This document shows, piece after piece, positions 38,403 through 47,491 of a DNA stretch of 64,000 nucleotides. Source of the stretch: Flavobacterium bernardetii (GTDB lineage: Bacteria; Bacteroidota; Bacteroidia; Flavobacteriales; Flavobacteriaceae); assembly GCF_011305415.1 (NCBI RefSeq), contig NZ_JAANOQ010000004.1, positions 1 to 64,000 on the forward strand, given 5' to 3'. The first letter of the stretch is position 1. Each line of letters begins with the position of its first letter. Made by a program: the position numbers and the translations under genes. Under the pieces are notes generated by a model. The model was not told where the DNA came from and searched no databases. It saw nothing but the letters and a program-made list of their open reading frames with translations.

Positions 38403-38927
38403 TTATTTTACAGCTGGTGGATATTTCTCTAAAATTTTTGCTACAAATTCAGCAATTCTTTCCTCTTTCTTTTCAGAATCAGTTGTTAAATAACCCGTTC
38501 CAATACCTTGCCAAACTAATTCTTTAGTTTTTGCATCAACAATGTCAATGTATAAACTTCCTTCTGGTGTTGTAGTTGTTCTGGTGTAACCCATTCCCCA
38601 ACTTGGTCCCCAGCCGTAGCCAAATCCCCAACCCATATTGTTGTACACATTCACACGTTCTCTTTCTTTAGTGAAAATGCTAATTAAAACATCTGGAGTT
38701 TCAGATTTTGAAAAACCTTTTGTTGGCATGGCATCATCAATAGCATATAAGATTCGTTTTTTGTCTAAATCTGAAATTTCAAGTTTATCAATACTTGATT
38801 TGCTATAGGCATACGTTTTATACGATGCGAAGTTTGCTTTTTTGTCATAATCAGTATTCACTGATACGGAAGAACATGAGGTTAGGATAAAAAATCCTAA
38901 AAGTGATAGTAGTTTTAATGCTTTCAT
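38403..38927 (-). CDS. DUF4136 domain lipoprotein
   Basis: 174 residues. A lipoprotein signal with lipobox LTSC (Cys18) is followed by a DUF4136 domain: DYDKKANFASYKTYAY, then GSLYIDIVDAKTKELVWQG. It is probably an outer-membrane-attached lipoprotein. It starts 10 bp after hutU and seems cotranscribed with it, but no functional link is known. Confidence 0.92.
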   Translation of the reverse strand: MKALKLLSLLGFFILTSCSSVSVNTDYDKKANFASYKTYAYSKSSIDKLEISDLDKKRILYAIDDAMPTKGFSKSETPDVLISIFTKERERVNVYNNMGWGFGYGWGPSWGMGYTRTTTTPEGSLYIDIVDAKTKELVWQGIGTGYLTTDSEKKEERIAEFVAKILEKYPPAVK

Positions 38928-38937
38928 AGCTGTTTAT

Positions 38938-40917
38938 TTAAGTTAATAAATTTTCGTCAACTAAATTTGGAAGGGTTACTTTCAATAAAGGTTGTACTTC
39001 CATGGCGCGTTTTATAGCGAAAATGGCTCCTTCATTTCTTGCCCAATTTCTTCTTGAAATTCCGTTATTTACATCCCAGAACAACATCATTTCCAAACGT
39101 TTAGATGCTTCTTTAGTTCCATCAAGAAGCATGCCAAAACCTCCGTTTATCACTTCACCCCAGCCAACTCCACCGCCGTTGTGTATAGAAACCCAAGTAG
39201 CACCTCTAAAACTGTCGCCAATAACGTTTTGAATGGCCATATCTGCTGTGAAACGAGAACCATCATAAATGTTTGAAGTTTCTCTATAAGGTGAATCGGT
39301 TCCTGATACATCATGATGATCACGACCTAAAACTACCATGCCAATTTCTCCACGAGCAATTGCTTGGTTGAACGCTTCAGCAATTTTAATTCGTCCTTCA
39401 GCATCAGCATATAAAATTCGAGCTTGAGAACCCACTACTAATTTATTTTCTTGTGCGCCTTTGATCCATTGAATGTTATCTGCCATTTGTTGTTGAATTT
39501 CAACTGGCGAATTTTTCATCATTTCCTCTAAAACATCGCAAGCAATTTTATCTGTTTTTTTCAAATCTTCCGGATTTCCAGAAGCACAAACCCAACGGAA
39601 AGGTCCAAATCCATAATCGAAACACATCGGTCCCATAATGTCTTGTACATAACTTGGATATTTGAAATCGATATGATTTTCGGCCATAATATCAGCTCCA
39701 GCGCGAGAAGCTTCTAATAAAAATGCATTTCCGTAATCAAAGAAATACGTTCCTTTTGCAGTATGTTTGTTTATGGCTGCCGCATGACGACGTAATGTTT
39801 TTTGAACTTCTTCTTTAAATTTATCTGGATGGTTTGCCATCATTTCATTTGATTCTTCAAATGAAAATCCAGTAGGGTAGTAGCCACCAGCCCATGGATT
39901 GTGAAGAGAAGTTTGGTCTGAACCTAAATCGATATGTAAATTTTCTTGGTCGAAACGTTCCCAAACATCTACAATATTTCCTAAATAAGCGATTGAAACA
40001 ACTTCTTTGTTTTCTAAAGCTTTTCGAACTCTTGCGACTAAAAGTGTAATGTCTTCTACAATTTCGTTTATCCAACCTTGCTCATGTCTGATTTTTGTAA
40101 TTTTTGGATTTACTTCAGCACAAACCGTTACACAACCAGCAATGTTTCCAGCTTTTGGTTGTGCGCCAGACATTCCGCCTAATCCAGAAGTTACGAATAA
40201 ACCTCCAGTTGGTGATTTTTTGATTTTTCTGAAACCATTTAAAACGGTGATAGTAGTTCCGTGTACAATTCCTTGCGGACCAATGTACATGTAACTTCCA
40301 GCTGTCATTTGGCCATATTGAGAAACACCTAAAGCATTCATCTTTTCCCAATCATCTGGTTTAGAATAATTAGGGATTGTCATTCCGTTTGTCACAACAA
40401 CTCTTGGCGCTTCTTTATGAGAAGGGAATAATCCCATTGGATGACCAGAATACATGGATAACGTTTGTTCGTCTGTCATTTCAGATAAATACTTCATCGT
40501 TAACAGATATTGCGCCCAGTTTTGAAAAACGGCACCATTTCCACCATAAGTAATTAATTCATGAGGATGTTGCGCTACGGCATAATCTAAATTATTTTGA
40601 ATCATCAACATGATCGCTTTTGCTTGTTCCGAATTTCCTGGGTAATCAGAAATTGGACGTGCTTTCATTTCGTAATCTGGACGAAAACGGTACATGTAAA
40701 TTCTTCCGTAAGTTTCTAATTCGGCTTTAAATTCTGGAAGTAATTCCGCATGAAGTTTCGCATCGAAATAACGTAGTGCATTTTTTAATGCTAATTTTTT
40801 TTCTTCTGCTGATAATATTTCTTTGCGTTTTGGCGCGTGATTTATGGAAGTCTCGTAAGTTTTTGCTTGTGGTAAAATTGATGGAATACCTTGTTGTATT
40901 TGTTCTTTAAAAGTCAT
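38938..40917 (-). CDS. hutU: Urocanate hydratase
   Basis: 659 residues, the long form usual in Bacteroidota (about 100 longer than many proteobacterial enzymes). It has the NAD-binding stretch TSGLGGMSGAQPKAG (about 240-255) and the DIMGPMCFDYGFGPFRWVC region with the conserved cysteine. The enzyme converts urocanate to imidazolone propionate in histidine breakdown. No other hut genes are in this window. Inserts near 40-90 and 330-400 look typical of the long form. Confidence 0.96.
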   Translation of the reverse strand: MTFKEQIQQGIPSILPQAKTYETSINHAPKRKEILSAEEKKLALKNALRYFDAKLHAELLPEFKAELETYGRIYMYRFRPDYEMKARPISDYPGNSEQAKAIMLMIQNNLDYAVAQHPHELITYGGNGAVFQNWAQYLLTMKYLSEMTDEQTLSMYSGHPMGLFPSHKEAPRVVVTNGMTIPNYSKPDDWEKMNALGVSQYGQMTAGSYMYIGPQGIVHGTTITVLNGFRKIKKSPTGGLFVTSGLGGMSGAQPKAGNIAGCVTVCAEVNPKITKIRHEQGWINEIVEDITLLVARVRKALENKEVVSIAYLGNIVDVWERFDQENLHIDLGSDQTSLHNPWAGGYYPTGFSFEESNEMMANHPDKFKEEVQKTLRRHAAAINKHTAKGTYFFDYGNAFLLEASRAGADIMAENHIDFKYPSYVQDIMGPMCFDYGFGPFRWVCASGNPEDLKKTDKIACDVLEEMMKNSPVEIQQQMADNIQWIKGAQENKLVVGSQARILYADAEGRIKIAEAFNQAIARGEIGMVVLGRDHHDVSGTDSPYRETSNIYDGSRFTADMAIQNVIGDSFRGATWVSIHNGGGVGWGEVINGGFGMLLDGTKEASKRLEMMLFWDVNNGISRRNWARNEGAIFAIKRAMEVQPLLKVTLPNLVDENLLT

Positions 40918-41049
40918 TTTTGTTGTTTTTAATTCGTTAGGTTATTATTCTAAATTTCAATTAATTGAAACCTAGGGATAACGAATATCAGACCTATGAT
41001 AGGATTTGTGAATTTTGATTCGATATTTGAATAATTGAATGTCCATTTT

Positions 41050-41226
41050 TTATTTTTTGTTGGTGCCGGTTTTTTTATCAAATCCGTATGGGCAATGACG
41101 ACAACCGCTTTTGCAGCAATAACCACGTTTTAAATGGTATTTTTCAGTAAAACATTTATATCCTTCAGGTGTGTAATAAAAATCTTCACCTTCTTTTAAA
41201 TTATTTGGATTTATTTCATTGTTCAT
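41050..41226 (-). CDS. DUF5522 small cysteine-rich protein
   Basis: 58 residues, start MNNEINPNNLKEGEDFYY and end TGTNKK. The core YHLKRGYCCKSGCRHCPYGF has four cysteines and a histidine as in the DUF5522 family, suggesting metal binding. The start codon is divergent from, and 28 bp away from, the small HExxH gene at 41255. Function is unknown. Confidence 0.88.
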   Translation of the reverse strand: MNNEINPNNLKEGEDFYYTPEGYKCFTEKYHLKRGYCCKSGCRHCPYGFDKKTGTNKK

Positions 41227-41254
41227 ATTGGCAAATTTAGCAACTTTGCATCAA

Positions 41255-41581
41255 ATGATTGTAATAGTTTTTAAATATTTAACGCCAAAATGGGTGAGAG
41301 GAATAACTTTATTTCCTTTTATTGTTTTATCTGAGAAATCAGATAGGAATAATGCTGTTTTATTGAATCATGAGAAAATTCATATCAGACAACAATTAGA
41401 AATGTTAGTGTTGCCTTTTTTTGTAATTTATCTTACCGAATTTTTAATTGGTTATGTAAAATATAGAAATTGGCAATTGGCTTATAAAAATATTTCTTTT
41501 GAACGTGAAGCTTATGCAAATGAAAAAGACCTTCACTATTTAAAGCAAAGGTCTTTTTGGAGATTCTTAAAATATTATTAG
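41255..41581 (+). CDS. Small membrane protein with HExxH motif
   Basis: 108 residues from the ATG at 41255. A TTG start at 41219 would overlap the divergent gene. HEKIH (about 45-49, in LLNHEKIHIRQQLEML) is a HExxH zinc-site motif, followed by a membrane helix (about 57-75) and FEREAYANE (about 90-98), which could supply the third ligand as in gluzincins. It could be a minimal metalloprotease or an M56/M48-like remnant; the family is not recognised. Its stop overlaps the convergent giant gene by four bases. Confidence 0.78.
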   Translation: MIVIVFKYLTPKWVRGITLFPFIVLSEKSDRNNAVLLNHEKIHIRQQLEMLVLPFFVIYLTEFLIGYVKYRNWQLAYKNISFEREAYANEKDLHYLKQRSFWRFLKYY

Positions 41582-44500
41582 TAAATAACTTTTCTAACTT
41601 CTTCTGAATTATCTTCTAAAGTAACTTTTACTATCATTAAACTATTTGTTCTGTTCAAATTAGTTATTTGATAATTTTTATCATTTACATTGTTCTTGTT
41701 TAGTAATAATTTTCCTAAAGTGTCAAAAATTACAATGTCTTTTATTTTCAATTTACCTGATTCAACAGTTAATACATTATTGTCATAAACAGTTAACTGG
41801 TTTGTAACTTCTTTCACTTTATCTGATTTGGTATATCTTAAAACAAATCGATCTTTAATTGTTCCTTTTTTATCTATAAATGAATACGGAGCATCTTTTA
41901 AGTTAAAAATTACATTTAATACTTTATCTTCTAAGTATATATTTTGTTTAGGATTTAAGAATAATCCATCTACTGTACTCAAGGCAATTTTGTATAACCC
42001 ATCTTGAGGTATTGCAACTCCAATGTTAACTTTGTCATTTACATCAAATGGGAGTTTTCTACCTTGGATCATCATACGTTCATCTTCAATTAATGAGAAA
42101 ATGTTGAATGAAGGTTTTTCATTAGTGAATGCGTCAAATAATCTGTCGCTTTCATTTGTTGCGCCTTCTACATAACCTAATAATGATCTTACACTTGTTC
42201 CGGTTGGAGTTACTAAATCGAACCAAATTCTGTGTTTTTCAATTTCGTCTGAGTTTGTGTTTTTATCTGATGTTTTATAAAACTGAGAGTTACTATATAC
42301 GTTTCCAGTTGGCACATCTCTTCTTAAAGTATTATTAAATATTAAATTTTCAGTTGTGCCTGCTGTTGAATGAAGCATAGAAATAAGGAATCCTTGACCT
42401 CCTCCAATTAAGCCATTAAATCCAACTGGACCACTTGATGCTCCAACAGAATTATAACTAATATAATCAGATGGTGTGTAATTGTATGCGTAGTTGTTAT
42501 AAAATGGATCTGCTGTTGCAGTTGATGGATTTGTACCATGAGTCCAGATGTTAACAAAACCTGTGATATTGGTGTTTAATGTTAAGAATTTAATCGCATC
42601 AATTGAAGATGGATAAGGATTTCCAACTAAATTCCAGTTATCATCATCTTTTGTTCCAGGAGTTGTTGAAACTCCAGTAGAATAAGTTCCAGCTGTGTTG
42701 TACGTTCCTCTGCTAATTGGAGTTGTAATATCTCCGTTGTTAGGTACACCAATGAATGTTGCTGTATGATTTGCGGCAACAGTTGTTGAAAAAGCATTAG
42801 GTCCTCTGACAATATAGCCCTTACCTGTAATCATTGTTTCGTTTGCTGAAGTCCAATTTCCAAATTGACCTGGGTTTGTACCAATTGTTGGTGTCCATTT
42901 GTATTGAAAGCCTAATGGTGTTCCTGGAGAAATAGCACTATTGCTGAATCCTGAAACTGGTGATGACCAATATACATAGTCAAGTCTTTTTATATTAGCA
43001 ATTCTCTGGTATTGAATGTTTCCAGTATTTGCTATGTTGTTTATTTGAACAATACTTGCGTCATCTTGAACAATAATTGTTCCTGTTGGGTTTACATTAA
43101 TTACATCAGTTATTTTTAATGCATTTGTTGCTGTAATGTTTAAGATTGCATCTGTATTTACTGCTAAATTTAATCCTAAAGCACTATAATTAGTTCCTCC
43201 AATAATTGGGTCGTTTGCTACGTTTGGTATCACAACACAATCTGCTGAAGTTGGAACTCCTGTAGGAGACCAGTTGTTCGCTATATTCCAGTTTGTACTT
43301 ACAGAACCATTCCAAACTTTTGCACCATTAATAGTTACTGTGGTTTGATCTGATTCTTTAATTGTACTTCCATCACATAGAGTATAAGTAATTTCTGCGG
43401 TGTAAGTTGTAGTTGAAGCAGGGCATACGTTAATTGTTGGTGTAGTTCCTACAACAGGTCCTGTAACTCCAGCACCTTCATACCATTTAATTGATGCGAT
43501 TGAAGTACCATTTGGTACAAAACGCCATGCTTCATTAGTTGCTGTCCAGTTTGGATCAAGACCATTTCTTCCTGGGGGTACAGAAGCTAAAGTACCAGTT
43601 GCATTTTGAATACCTACGATTGCATTACCATCATTCCAAGTTCCAGCGCCAGCATTATCAAGCATTTTGTTGTTAATATAAACTTCAATAATATTTGAAT
43701 TTTCGTATAATACCATCATTCCTGTATATAAAATAGCATTGTCACTAAACATCGGTACATTTGACCAAGAAGCTACTAAAGCTCTACATCCTGTTGGTAA
43801 AGTGATTAATTCCCAACCAACTTGTTTTAAAGTTCCTACTCCTGGATTAATATCGTGAAAAACACCAAAAATTGAATTTTCTCTTAATACAGTATTTCCG
43901 CTAATTGGAATGTTATTGTTAAAACTATATCCACTTGAAGTTCCAGCTAAAGCAGTATTAAAACTTAATATTCCATTAGAACCAATTACACATTGAGTGT
44001 ATGTATTTCCATAAAAACAAAAATTAAACGGCAGGTTTACAACTGGAGACCAAACGTCATCCGTATTAACACTCACCGGATTAGCTAATCCTGTAAAACT
44101 ACGTGGAGGATTATATACTATAGGTTCAACTATATAGTCTGTTGTTTCTCCTAAATCTAAATAAGTAGCTTCTAAATCAACACAAGTAGATGCTGCTGTA
44201 CAATTAACTGCTGCTGGATCTGCTCCACTTAAACCTAAGCCACCTGAAACTACATTAGGACATCCTGTTACAACTGAACTTACTGTCATTGTTGTAAAAA
44301 CGCCATTTGAAGAAGTTGTGCTTTGACCACTATTTGTACAAGTAACTACTAAATGCCAATATACAAGTCCACTTGCAGGAGCTATAGCGCTATAATTAGC
44401 ATATGAACTTGTTGCTGCGCCAGCATTTGTCCATGGTCCACCAGCGTTTGTGCTATATTGCCATTGATAAGTCATGTTTAAAGCTTGAGTATAACCTGTT

Positions 44501-47187
44501 GCAACAACACTATATGAAGAGCCTGGCCATCCTGTATTAGGATTTGTGGTTACTGTTCCTGCAGTTGGAGCTCCTGCACAAACTGGAAAACAAACTCCGC
44601 TATATGATACCGAGATATTAAAACCAGAATATACAGATGAACTATCTGAGTAAAATTGAACTGTTAATGTTTGTCCTGCAGTTCCTGTATAGTTAATTGT
44701 TCCTGTTCCTGTATAAGAAGCTAATAAAGTTCCTCCAGTTCCAGTTCCATTATAAATTCTAATGTAGTCAAGACTATTTTCTGTAGTATAGTTTCCTGAA
44801 AGTGTAATTGTTGATGAAAGTCCAGCTTCTAAAACTGTATAACCACTTGAGCTATTTGCATAGTCTCCAGCGTTTCCACCATTGTCGTATAAAACGATAT
44901 TTGTACCACAAGATACTGTGTTGTTTCCAGTTGTTGGAATATTTTGAGTTGATACAGAGTTAAAAGTTCCATTTGTAGAAGTTCCACTTTGGCCACTACT
45001 TGTACAAGTAACTATCAAATGCCACAAAACAGTTGTTCCTAATGCAGGAGCTGTTGCTGTAACGTTTGAATAGGTTCCCGACGAAGCACCTTGATTTGTC
45101 CATGATCCACCACCGTTTGTACTGAATTGCCATTGAAATGTCAGACCTGTTGCACCAGTAAATCCAGTTGCAGAAACAGTATAACTTGATCCTGGTGCAG
45201 CTGATGCTGGTGTTGCTACTGCAGTACCTCCACTTGGAGTTCCTGCACAAACAGGGAAACAAGTTCCGCTATACGTAACCGAAAGAGAAAAACCAGAATA
45301 GACAACTGAACCATCTGAAGTAAATTGAACGGTTAATGTTTGTCCAGCTGTACCAGTATAGTTAATAGATCCAGTTCCAGAATAAGTAGCTAATAAAGTA
45401 CCACCTGTTCCAGTTCCATTATAGATTCTTATGTAATCAACACTTTCAGTAACATAGTTTCCTGAAATATTTATTGTTGCTCCTAATCCAGCTTCTAAAA
45501 CGGTATACCCATTTGAGCTATTTGCATAATCTCCAGCGTTTCCACCATTATCAAATAAAACTATATTTGTTCCACAAGTAACTGTGTTATTTCCTGTAGT
45601 TGGTACGTTTTGTGTTGAAACGGATGTAAATGCAGCTGTAGTTGAATTTGCGCTTTGAGCACTTGCAGTACAAGTAACAACTAAACGCCAATGTGTAGTG
45701 ATGCCTAAAGCAGGTGCGGTTGCAGTATAATTAGAGTAAGTTCCTGTTGGGCCTCCTTGGTTAGTCCATGGTCCGCCGCTACCAGTTGTACTGTATTGCC
45801 ATTGAAATGTAAGTCCAGTTGCATTTGTAAATCCAGAAGCTGAAACTGTATAAGATGATCCAGGACTTCCAGTTGCTGGTGAAACTGTTGTAGTTCCTGC
45901 AGTTGGAGCTCCTGAACAAGCTGGAGATGCAATAACTCTAACAGTATAATCTTCTGCTTCTCCATAATCAAATGCTCCACATGCGGGAGCAGGGTTGCTT
46001 AAATAAGCATTTCTTATACGCATTCTGTAATCTCCTGCAGCTTGACCTAAGGGAATTGTTACCGTTCCTAAACTTGCTGGAGTACTAAGATATCCTGTAG
46101 AAAGTACATTTTCACCAGCGTCATTAAAATCTGTGTCATTATTCCAATCTACCCAAACATTATATCCGTAGGTACTTGTTGGATGCGTTGCGCTTAAAGA
46201 AAAATTAGCTCCAGGGAATTGACTTACAAATTGTGCAGAAAAATTTGAATATGCTGCAAATGCTGCTGAACTATTATTAAAATTAGCAACACCTCCTGTT
46301 GAGGTTACATTTGTTATATAATAGGATGTTGAAGCTGTATTTGTTGCTGCGCAATAACTACCTGGTATTGTGTATGTTATTCTAATTTGACCGGTACCGC
46401 CATTTCCACCACCATTATTGTTGTTGTCTTTATGAGCTCCAGCGCCGCCGCCGCCAATATTACTAGCGTTTGTTCCATTTGAATTAGTTCCTCCGCTTCC
46501 ACCATTTCCACCACCAACACCTGTACCAATACCTCCATTTCTATTTGTTGTATCTCCGCCGTTTCCAAGTGTGCTTGCGCCGCCGCCGCCGCCGCCGCCG
46601 CCGAAGCTTGTGCCACTTCCATTTAGTCCATTAGCGCCGTTTCCGCCTCTAAAAGTTCCACCATTTGAAAAAATACCTCCGGTTCCTCCGGTTCCTCCAG
46701 CTCCACTTGTATTTGTTGTAACTGAAGCTCCGATATTTCCTCCGTTTGCTGATGTTAATATTGTTCCTCCACAATTTGTAGCTGTTGAAAAACAACTTGA
46801 TCCTCCGGCAGTTGCTGCAGTACCACCTTGTAAACCTCCTGAACCGCCAGTACCAACTCTGTAATAGTAGGTAGTTCCTGGGACCACAGTTATTGTGTTT
46901 GAGTAGGTGTATTCACCACCACCACCACCACCAGCAGCACCACTACTACCTCTTGAATATCCACCTCCAGCACCAGCACCCCAAGCTTCAATTTTTACCG
47001 AGGTAACACCAGCGGGACAAACCCATGTTCCAGTTCCAGCTGTAGAGAATGTGTCAACAGTTTGTGCAAACGTTGTAGTTGTGAAAATTAAAAAAAGAAA
47101 AAACAGTAATAAAGTAAGTTTATTAGTAATGTGTTTTTTAAAATTGGTTAGTAATTTGTTGGGTGGGTTGTAAGCCTTGTTGTTCAT
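41578..47187 (-). CDS. Giant secreted mosaic protein (Gly-rich, GEVED, CUB, Ig-like), type A T9SS cargo
   Basis: 1869 residues. A signal peptide (about 22-42, TTTFAQ) is followed by a glycine-rich domain (about 45-270, starting TVDTFSTAGTGTWVCPAGV), a GEVED domain (about 340-415, VDWNNDTDFND to GEAEDYTVRV) and two CUB-like domains (about 530-640 and 755-865) alternating with Ig-like segments. A long region shared with the gene at 51376 follows (from about 1290), and a T9SS type A sorting domain (about 1785-1869) ends EEVRKVIY. It is probably exported and attached to the cell surface, perhaps for adhesion. No enzyme domain is visible. Confidence 0.9.
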   Translation of the reverse strand: MNNKAYNPPNKLLTNFKKHITNKLTLLLFFLFLIFTTTTFAQTVDTFSTAGTGTWVCPAGVTSVKIEAWGAGAGGGYSRGSSGAAGGGGGGEYTYSNTITVVPGTTYYYRVGTGGSGGLQGGTAATAGGSSCFSTATNCGGTILTSANGGNIGASVTTNTSGAGGTGGTGGIFSNGGTFRGGNGANGLNGSGTSFGGGGGGGGASTLGNGGDTTNRNGGIGTGVGGGNGGSGGTNSNGTNASNIGGGGAGAHKDNNNNGGGNGGTGQIRITYTIPGSYCAATNTASTSYYITNVTSTGGVANFNNSSAAFAAYSNFSAQFVSQFPGANFSLSATHPTSTYGYNVWVDWNNDTDFNDAGENVLSTGYLSTPASLGTVTIPLGQAAGDYRMRIRNAYLSNPAPACGAFDYGEAEDYTVRVIASPACSGAPTAGTTTVSPATGSPGSSYTVSASGFTNATGLTFQWQYSTTGSGGPWTNQGGPTGTYSNYTATAPALGITTHWRLVVTCTASAQSANSTTAAFTSVSTQNVPTTGNNTVTCGTNIVLFDNGGNAGDYANSSNGYTVLEAGLGATINISGNYVTESVDYIRIYNGTGTGGTLLATYSGTGSINYTGTAGQTLTVQFTSDGSVVYSGFSLSVTYSGTCFPVCAGTPSGGTAVATPASAAPGSSYTVSATGFTGATGLTFQWQFSTNGGGSWTNQGASSGTYSNVTATAPALGTTVLWHLIVTCTSSGQSGTSTNGTFNSVSTQNIPTTGNNTVSCGTNIVLYDNGGNAGDYANSSSGYTVLEAGLSSTITLSGNYTTENSLDYIRIYNGTGTGGTLLASYTGTGTINYTGTAGQTLTVQFYSDSSSVYSGFNISVSYSGVCFPVCAGAPTAGTVTTNPNTGWPGSSYSVVATGYTQALNMTYQWQYSTNAGGPWTNAGAATSSYANYSAIAPASGLVYWHLVVTCTNSGQSTTSSNGVFTTMTVSSVVTGCPNVVSGGLGLSGADPAAVNCTAASTCVDLEATYLDLGETTDYIVEPIVYNPPRSFTGLANPVSVNTDDVWSPVVNLPFNFCFYGNTYTQCVIGSNGILSFNTALAGTSSGYSFNNNIPISGNTVLRENSIFGVFHDINPGVGTLKQVGWELITLPTGCRALVASWSNVPMFSDNAILYTGMMVLYENSNIIEVYINNKMLDNAGAGTWNDGNAIVGIQNATGTLASVPPGRNGLDPNWTATNEAWRFVPNGTSIASIKWYEGAGVTGPVVGTTPTINVCPASTTTYTAEITYTLCDGSTIKESDQTTVTINGAKVWNGSVSTNWNIANNWSPTGVPTSADCVVIPNVANDPIIGGTNYSALGLNLAVNTDAILNITATNALKITDVINVNPTGTIIVQDDASIVQINNIANTGNIQYQRIANIKRLDYVYWSSPVSGFSNSAISPGTPLGFQYKWTPTIGTNPGQFGNWTSANETMITGKGYIVRGPNAFSTTVAANHTATFIGVPNNGDITTPISRGTYNTAGTYSTGVSTTPGTKDDDNWNLVGNPYPSSIDAIKFLTLNTNITGFVNIWTHGTNPSTATADPFYNNYAYNYTPSDYISYNSVGASSGPVGFNGLIGGGQGFLISMLHSTAGTTENLIFNNTLRRDVPTGNVYSNSQFYKTSDKNTNSDEIEKHRIWFDLVTPTGTSVRSLLGYVEGATNESDRLFDAFTNEKPSFNIFSLIEDERMMIQGRKLPFDVNDKVNIGVAIPQDGLYKIALSTVDGLFLNPKQNIYLEDKVLNVIFNLKDAPYSFIDKKGTIKDRFVLRYTKSDKVKEVTNQLTVYDNNVLTVESGKLKIKDIVIFDTLGKLLLNKNNVNDKNYQITNLNRTNSLMIVKVTLEDNSEEVRKVIY
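46578..46603. repeat. GCC trinucleotide tract encoding polyglycine
   Basis: About eight consecutive GCC triplets (plus-strand reading) encode a run of glycines in the glycine-rich domain of the minus-strand giant gene. It is strikingly GC-rich in an A+T-rich genome and probably length-variable. Confidence 0.85.
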
Positions 47188-47491
47188 TTTAGAAGAGTTT
47201 TGTATTTAGTGTGTTTTTTTTGATTATTATGTAATTATTGCTAGTAAATTGGGTTGTTAATTTTATAATATGAAATTATTATTTAAATTCGTTGAGCAAT
47301 ATATAAATTTTAAACAAAATTCATATAAAATGTTGAAAATATTCGACACAAGACGTTTATTTTCGACAAAACGCACTATTTTGCGCTGAAGTGTATAAAA
47401 TAATTAATATTTAATTAATAATTATTTAACAACAAAAAAAGCCCGACAGGATTGCTGGGCTTTTTTATGTTAAATTAAATGTATTTATTTT
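47188..47491 (-). promoter_or_regulatory. Leader of giant gene and upstream spacer
   Basis: This 304-bp A+T-rich spacer contains the terminator at 47434-47466. The promoter of the giant gene should lie between that and 47187, but no clear TAnnTTTG box was found on the minus strand. Confidence 0.35.
47434..47466 (-). terminator. Terminator of the tail-fibre-like gene at 47492
   Basis: An AAAAAAGCCC/GGGCTTTTTT stem with flanking A/T runs, 26 bp beyond the stop codon of the minus-strand gene. Confidence 0.8.

Noticed and set aside
46571..47173. Proline-rich ORFs on the plus strand
   Set aside because: They are antisense shadows of the glycine-rich domain of the minus-strand giant gene.
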